Source of the DNA: Geminicoccaceae bacterium
GTDB taxonomy: Bacteria > Pseudomonadota > Alphaproteobacteria > Geminicoccales > Geminicoccaceae
DNA length: 64,000 bases
Assembly: GCA_020638465.1 (NCBI GenBank)
Contig: JACKIM010000001.1
Coordinates: 558,001-622,000 of the forward strand
Reading direction: 5' to 3'
This document shows, piece by piece, positions 61,493 through 64,000 of the stretch. Within the stretch, counting starts at the first letter, position 1; every line of letters starts with the position of its first letter. The translations under genes and the position numbers were made by a program. Below the pieces are notes generated by a model. The model saw nothing but the letters and a program-made list of their open reading frames with translations, had not been told where the DNA came from and did no database searches.

Positions 61493-62227
61493 TCAGTTTA
61501 TGGGCTGGAAAAGACGATGGTAGCGAATGGCCCAGGGCCACTTCCACGGCTCCCAGAGCTTGGCGCTGCCATTGACCGAGAACAGCAGGAAATCGGCACG
61601 GCCGATGAGATTGATCAGGGGAACGAACCCCACATGGTCGACCCTGCTGTCGAGGGAATTGTCGCGGTTGTCACCCATCGCGAACACATGACCTTCCGGA
61701 ACCTCGTAAACTCTCGTGTTATCCAAAGCCCCCAATGAGGTAAGATCCAGGATTTCATGGGTCTTGCCGTTCGGCAAGGTCTCCTCGTAGAGCGGATCCT
61801 CGGTGATGCGGCCCTTTTCATCATCCTTGAAGAGACCCAGGCGACGTACTTCGACGGGCTCGCCATTGATGTGCAGGATGCCGTTGATCATCTGCATCTT
61901 GTCACCCGGCAGACCGACGATGCGCTTGATGTAGTCGGTACTGTTGTCGGCCGGCAGCTTGAACACCGCGACGTCGCCGCGCTTGGGAAGGCTCCCGAAC
62001 AACCGTCCCTTGAACAATGGCAGGCTGAAGGGCAGCGAGTAGCGGCTATAACCATAGGAAAACTTTGACACAAAGAGATAATCGCCAACCAGCAAGGTCG
62101 GCTTCATCGAGCCCGATGGAATGTTGAACGGTTCATACGCGAAAGTTCGCACGAAGAGCGCTATCGCAACCGCATAGATCAATGTGCGGGCGGTCTCCTT
62201 GAGACTGCTCGATTTACTTTCGGTCAT
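61493..62227 (-). CDS. lepB: Signal peptidase I
   Basis: 244-residue inner-membrane peptidase that cleaves Sec signal peptides. One N-terminal helix (about 14-30), then catalytic Ser40 in NIPSGSMKPTL and Lys101 in DYIKRIVGLPGD; GHVFAMGDNRDNSLDSR is the conserved box E. The start is ATG 62227 (MTESKSSS), with GCAGG upstream; an ATG at 62245 is also possible. It is first in lepB-rnc-era. In many alphaproteobacteria acpS and pdxJ precede lepB, but here 435 bp of non-coding DNA lies upstream. Confidence 0.96.
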   Translation of the reverse strand: MTESKSSSLKETARTLIYAVAIALFVRTFAYEPFNIPSGSMKPTLLVGDYLFVSKFSYGYSRYSLPFSLPLFKGRLFGSLPKRGDVAVFKLPADNSTDYIKRIVGLPGDKMQMINGILHINGEPVEVRRLGLFKDDEKGRITEDPLYEETLPNGKTHEILDLTSLGALDNTRVYEVPEGHVFAMGDNRDNSLDSRVDHVGFVPLINLIGRADFLLFSVNGSAKLWEPWKWPWAIRYHRLFQPIN

Positions 62228-62245
62228 GACTGCCTGCTCGCGCAT

Positions 62246-62680
62246 GGAATCTCTGGTATCTCGCTTCTCGTATAATACCGCTGAACGGCACCGGGCCGGC
62301 GCACGAGCACTCAAACAGCACGTATCGCTGCGCACAGACCCTGGATTTCACCCCCCAACAATACCGGCCGCCATCCCCTGCCCGATAAAGCGGTCCATGG
62401 CAGGTTCTCGTGAACTTGACGGGCTGAATAGCGCCAGTTGTCACGCATCCCAAGGAAATTCGTTCTCTCACCGCTTGAAAAACGCGTTCCGGGAGTCCCT
62501 GAGGCCGCATCCGCCGGGCCTAGCCACCACAGGATCGGGAGCATTGTGACCTTCCCCCGGTGGCCCGGGCGCTCCCATTTCCACAGAATACACCTGAAAA
62601 ATCGCCAATCGCGAGCCTTCCCGAAAATTACCCCCCTGCTTTGTGACGTTCTCCAGTTTTCCGGAGGTGTCCACCTGTCC
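62246..62680. other. 435 bp gap between lepB and the ABC permease
   Basis: No gene with a convincing start and codon bias on either strand, and no tRNA-like or SRP-like structure that I can recognise. On the minus strand a TATTAT near 62270 could be a -10 for lepB, without a good -35. The block 62510-62590 has several short GC-rich complementary runs (for example CCGGGCC, CCCGGTGGCCC) that could fold, so an unknown small RNA or long leader is possible but unsupported. Confidence 0.5.
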
Positions 62681-64000
62681 TCAAAGTGCTCCGGCCTTGA
62701 ACGCTACACGGCTGATCATGTTGGCAGCCAGTAGGAACAGCGCGATGATCGCTGTCTGAATAGTTGACATCGCCGCAACCAGCCCGACATCGCCCTGAAT
62801 CCAAGCTTGCAAGATGGAAATGCTCATGACCTCCGCCCCGGGTGCGACCAAGAACAGTGCCATTGAGTACTCACGGATTATCTGCACGAAGACAAGAACA
62901 TAGGCCGAGAACAGTGCGGGTATCATCAGCGGGAACAGAATGCACCGTGCAGTCGTCCACCAGTCCGCACCCATTATTCGCGAGCTTCGATCCAAGTCCT
63001 TTCCGATCTTGGTAATGTTCGGAAAGATCGTGCCCAGGGCGGTCGGCAGAAACTTGGCCGTGTAGGCGATGATGAAGATCACCAGCGTCGAACGCAGCGC
63101 GCCGACTCCGGGCACAAGGAGTATGGTGTACAGAAAAGCGATACCGCCGATCATGCCCGGAACAGCACGCGGAACCATTGCGAGATATTCCAGAAGGCGC
63201 CGGTACCGAAATTCTGAGCGGTAGCAGATCAGCGCGGTGACGGCCGCGAATCCAACGACGATCAGCCCGCCACCGCTGGCAAGAACCACGCTGTTGGTGA
63301 CGGCCCGGCGGAACCGTTCCGACCCGGCGACGAACTCGAAATTCTCCAACGACAGGACTTCCCAAACGGGAATGAGCGGCGTCAGGACCGTCACAAAGGC
63401 GCGCACAAAAATGCCGAGCATTGGTACCGCCAAAAAGACCAGGCCGTAGCCGCCGACGACAAGGAAAACGACCCAACGGAACCGGCCGAGATCGAACAGG
63501 CCTTGGCGCGATGCCTTGCCCGTGACGCTGGTGTAACGGTTGGTGTCGCCGATCACATAAGTTTGCAGGTACAGCAGAAGTGCGACAATTGTCAGGAACA
63601 TCAGTGCAGCGGATGCAGCTACACCATAATCCGCCCCGACTTGGCCGTAGACCATCTTGTACAATAGCGGCATGAGCAACTGGATACCTGCCGGTTCACC
63701 TAAGATCAGCGGGACCGAAAGCGACTCCAGCGAGTTGGTAAAGTTGATCATGCCGCTGAACGTGATGGCGGGTAGCAGTAGCGGTATCGTGATGCGCCAC
63801 ACGATCCGCATCGGCGAGGCCCCGCAACTGCGCGCAGCCTCTTCCATGCTGGGATCGGCCAGTGCTACAGCACCGCGGCAGAACAGAAATGTAATCGGTG
63901 CATGCATCACACCACCGACCAACGCCATACCAAGCATCGATTCCAGTACCCATGGCTCGAAACCCAGGGCGTTCCGGACCAACGCCGTTGCATAGCCGGC
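62681..64000 (-). CDS. ABC transporter permease, iron/thiamine type with two fused domains (5' end beyond the window)
   Basis: The C-terminal 439 residues of a two-domain membrane permease of the FbpB/ThiP class; the frame continues past position 64000. Each half has a binding-protein-dependent transport signature: EEAARSCGASPMRIVWRITI in the first and DRSSRIMGADWWTTARCILF in the second (EAA loops that touch the ATPase). About ten membrane helices are visible. The family imports Fe3+, thiamine, putrescine or 2-aminoethylphosphonate-like compounds; the ATPase and binding protein must lie beyond the right edge. The local GC content is lower and codon choice less GC-biased than in the rest of the window, suggesting a different origin. 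Confidence 0.93.
   Translation of the reverse strand, partial: AGYATALVRNALGFEPWVLESMLGMALVGGVMHAPITFLFCRGAVALADPSMEEAARSCGASPMRIVWRITIPLLLPAITFSGMINFTNSLESLSVPLILGEPAGIQLLMPLLYKMVYGQVGADYGVAASAALMFLTIVALLLYLQTYVIGDTNRYTSVTGKASRQGLFDLGRFRWVVFLVVGGYGLVFLAVPMLGIFVRAFVTVLTPLIPVWEVLSLENFEFVAGSERFRRAVTNSVVLASGGGLIVVGFAAVTALICYRSEFRYRRLLEYLAMVPRAVPGMIGGIAFLYTILLVPGVGALRSTLVIFIIAYTAKFLPTALGTIFPNITKIGKDLDRSSRIMGADWWTTARCILFPLMIPALFSAYVLVFVQIIREYSMALFLVAPGAEVMSISILQAWIQGDVGLVAAMSTIQTAIIALFLLAANMISRVAFKAGAL

Noticed and set aside
1..64000. Search for tRNA, rRNA, CRISPR arrays, insertion sequences and direct repeats
   Set aside because: I read the intergenic gaps by eye and found no T-loop-like tRNA sequence, repeated spacer pattern, transposase frame or terminal repeats. 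A covariance-model scan could still reveal an RNA in the larger gaps.

Overview
The window looks like chromosomal DNA from a GC-rich alphaproteobacterium. The coding frames have strongly GC-biased third positions and genes are tightly packed with many 1-4 bp overlaps. Several gene orders are typical of the class: mutY/DUF721/dsbA/smc, lepB-rnc-era, yraN-rsmI-lppC, and the proteasome-like Anbu cluster. TRAP transport, a choline dehydrogenase, a TPR-sulfotransferase and a STAS-MlaE lipid transporter also fit a free-living, probably marine or soil, Rhodospirillales-like organism. The order-level guess is inference only. I see no rRNA, tRNA, CRISPR array, prophage or insertion sequence. Both ends cut through genes: atpB on the left and an iron-type ABC permease on the right.

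Layout. 1-0.9 kb: start of the ATP synthase F0 operon (atpI, atpB) with a recognisable sigma-70 promoter. 1-15 kb: genome maintenance and envelope genes: smc, a DsbA-like protein, a Sel1-repeat lipoprotein, a DUF721 (DciA-like) protein, mutY, yraN, rsmI, an LppC/LpoA-like lipoprotein, a receiver-GGDEF-degenerate EAL protein, a pteridine-reductase-like SDR and an alpha/beta hydrolase. 15.1-18.7 kb: a four-gene MCE/Mla lipid transport operon. 18.8-22.9 kb: the Anbu cluster (ATP-grasp, alpha-E, transglutaminase, Anbu). 22.9-30.5 kb: a vWA protein, aspS, rnd, an epimerase, vitamin B6 salvage genes (pyridoxal kinase and pdxH, divergent) and a PLP trans-sulfuration enzyme. 30.7-41.6 kb: accessory genes, comprising an unknown protein, a secreted trypsin-like protease, a Tat-exported metallo-beta-lactamase-fold enzyme, a complete DctPQM TRAP transporter with a hairpin after dctP and a strong terminator after dctM, a choline dehydrogenase, a GRDP-like protein with a Cys/Gly tail, an MBL hydrolase and a lipoprotein alpha-carbonic anhydrase.

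41.8-47.4 kb: a TIR-like/STAND NTPase protein (the most unusual gene here), a MocR regulator with an inverted repeat just upstream, hemF, ppa, a CBS-pair protein and a BolA protein. 47.5-52.5 kb: a probable catabolic module with a Zn-dehydrogenase facing an amidase-aldolase-FGGY kinase operon; the aldolase resembles LsrF in its C-terminal half. 52.7-58.8 kb: a small unknown protein, a TPR-sulfotransferase, a chemoreceptor, an unlisted 53-codon single-TM protein and an aminotransferase. 58.9-62.2 kb: a HEAT-like exported protein and the lepB-rnc-era operon. 62.7 kb to the end: a two-domain iron-type ABC permease of visibly lower GC content.

Best leads for something new are the compact TIR-like/STAND protein with an Arg in place of the P-loop Lys, and the diguanylate cyclase whose receiver carries Glu at the phospho-acceptor position and whose EAL domain has lost its catalytic residues.
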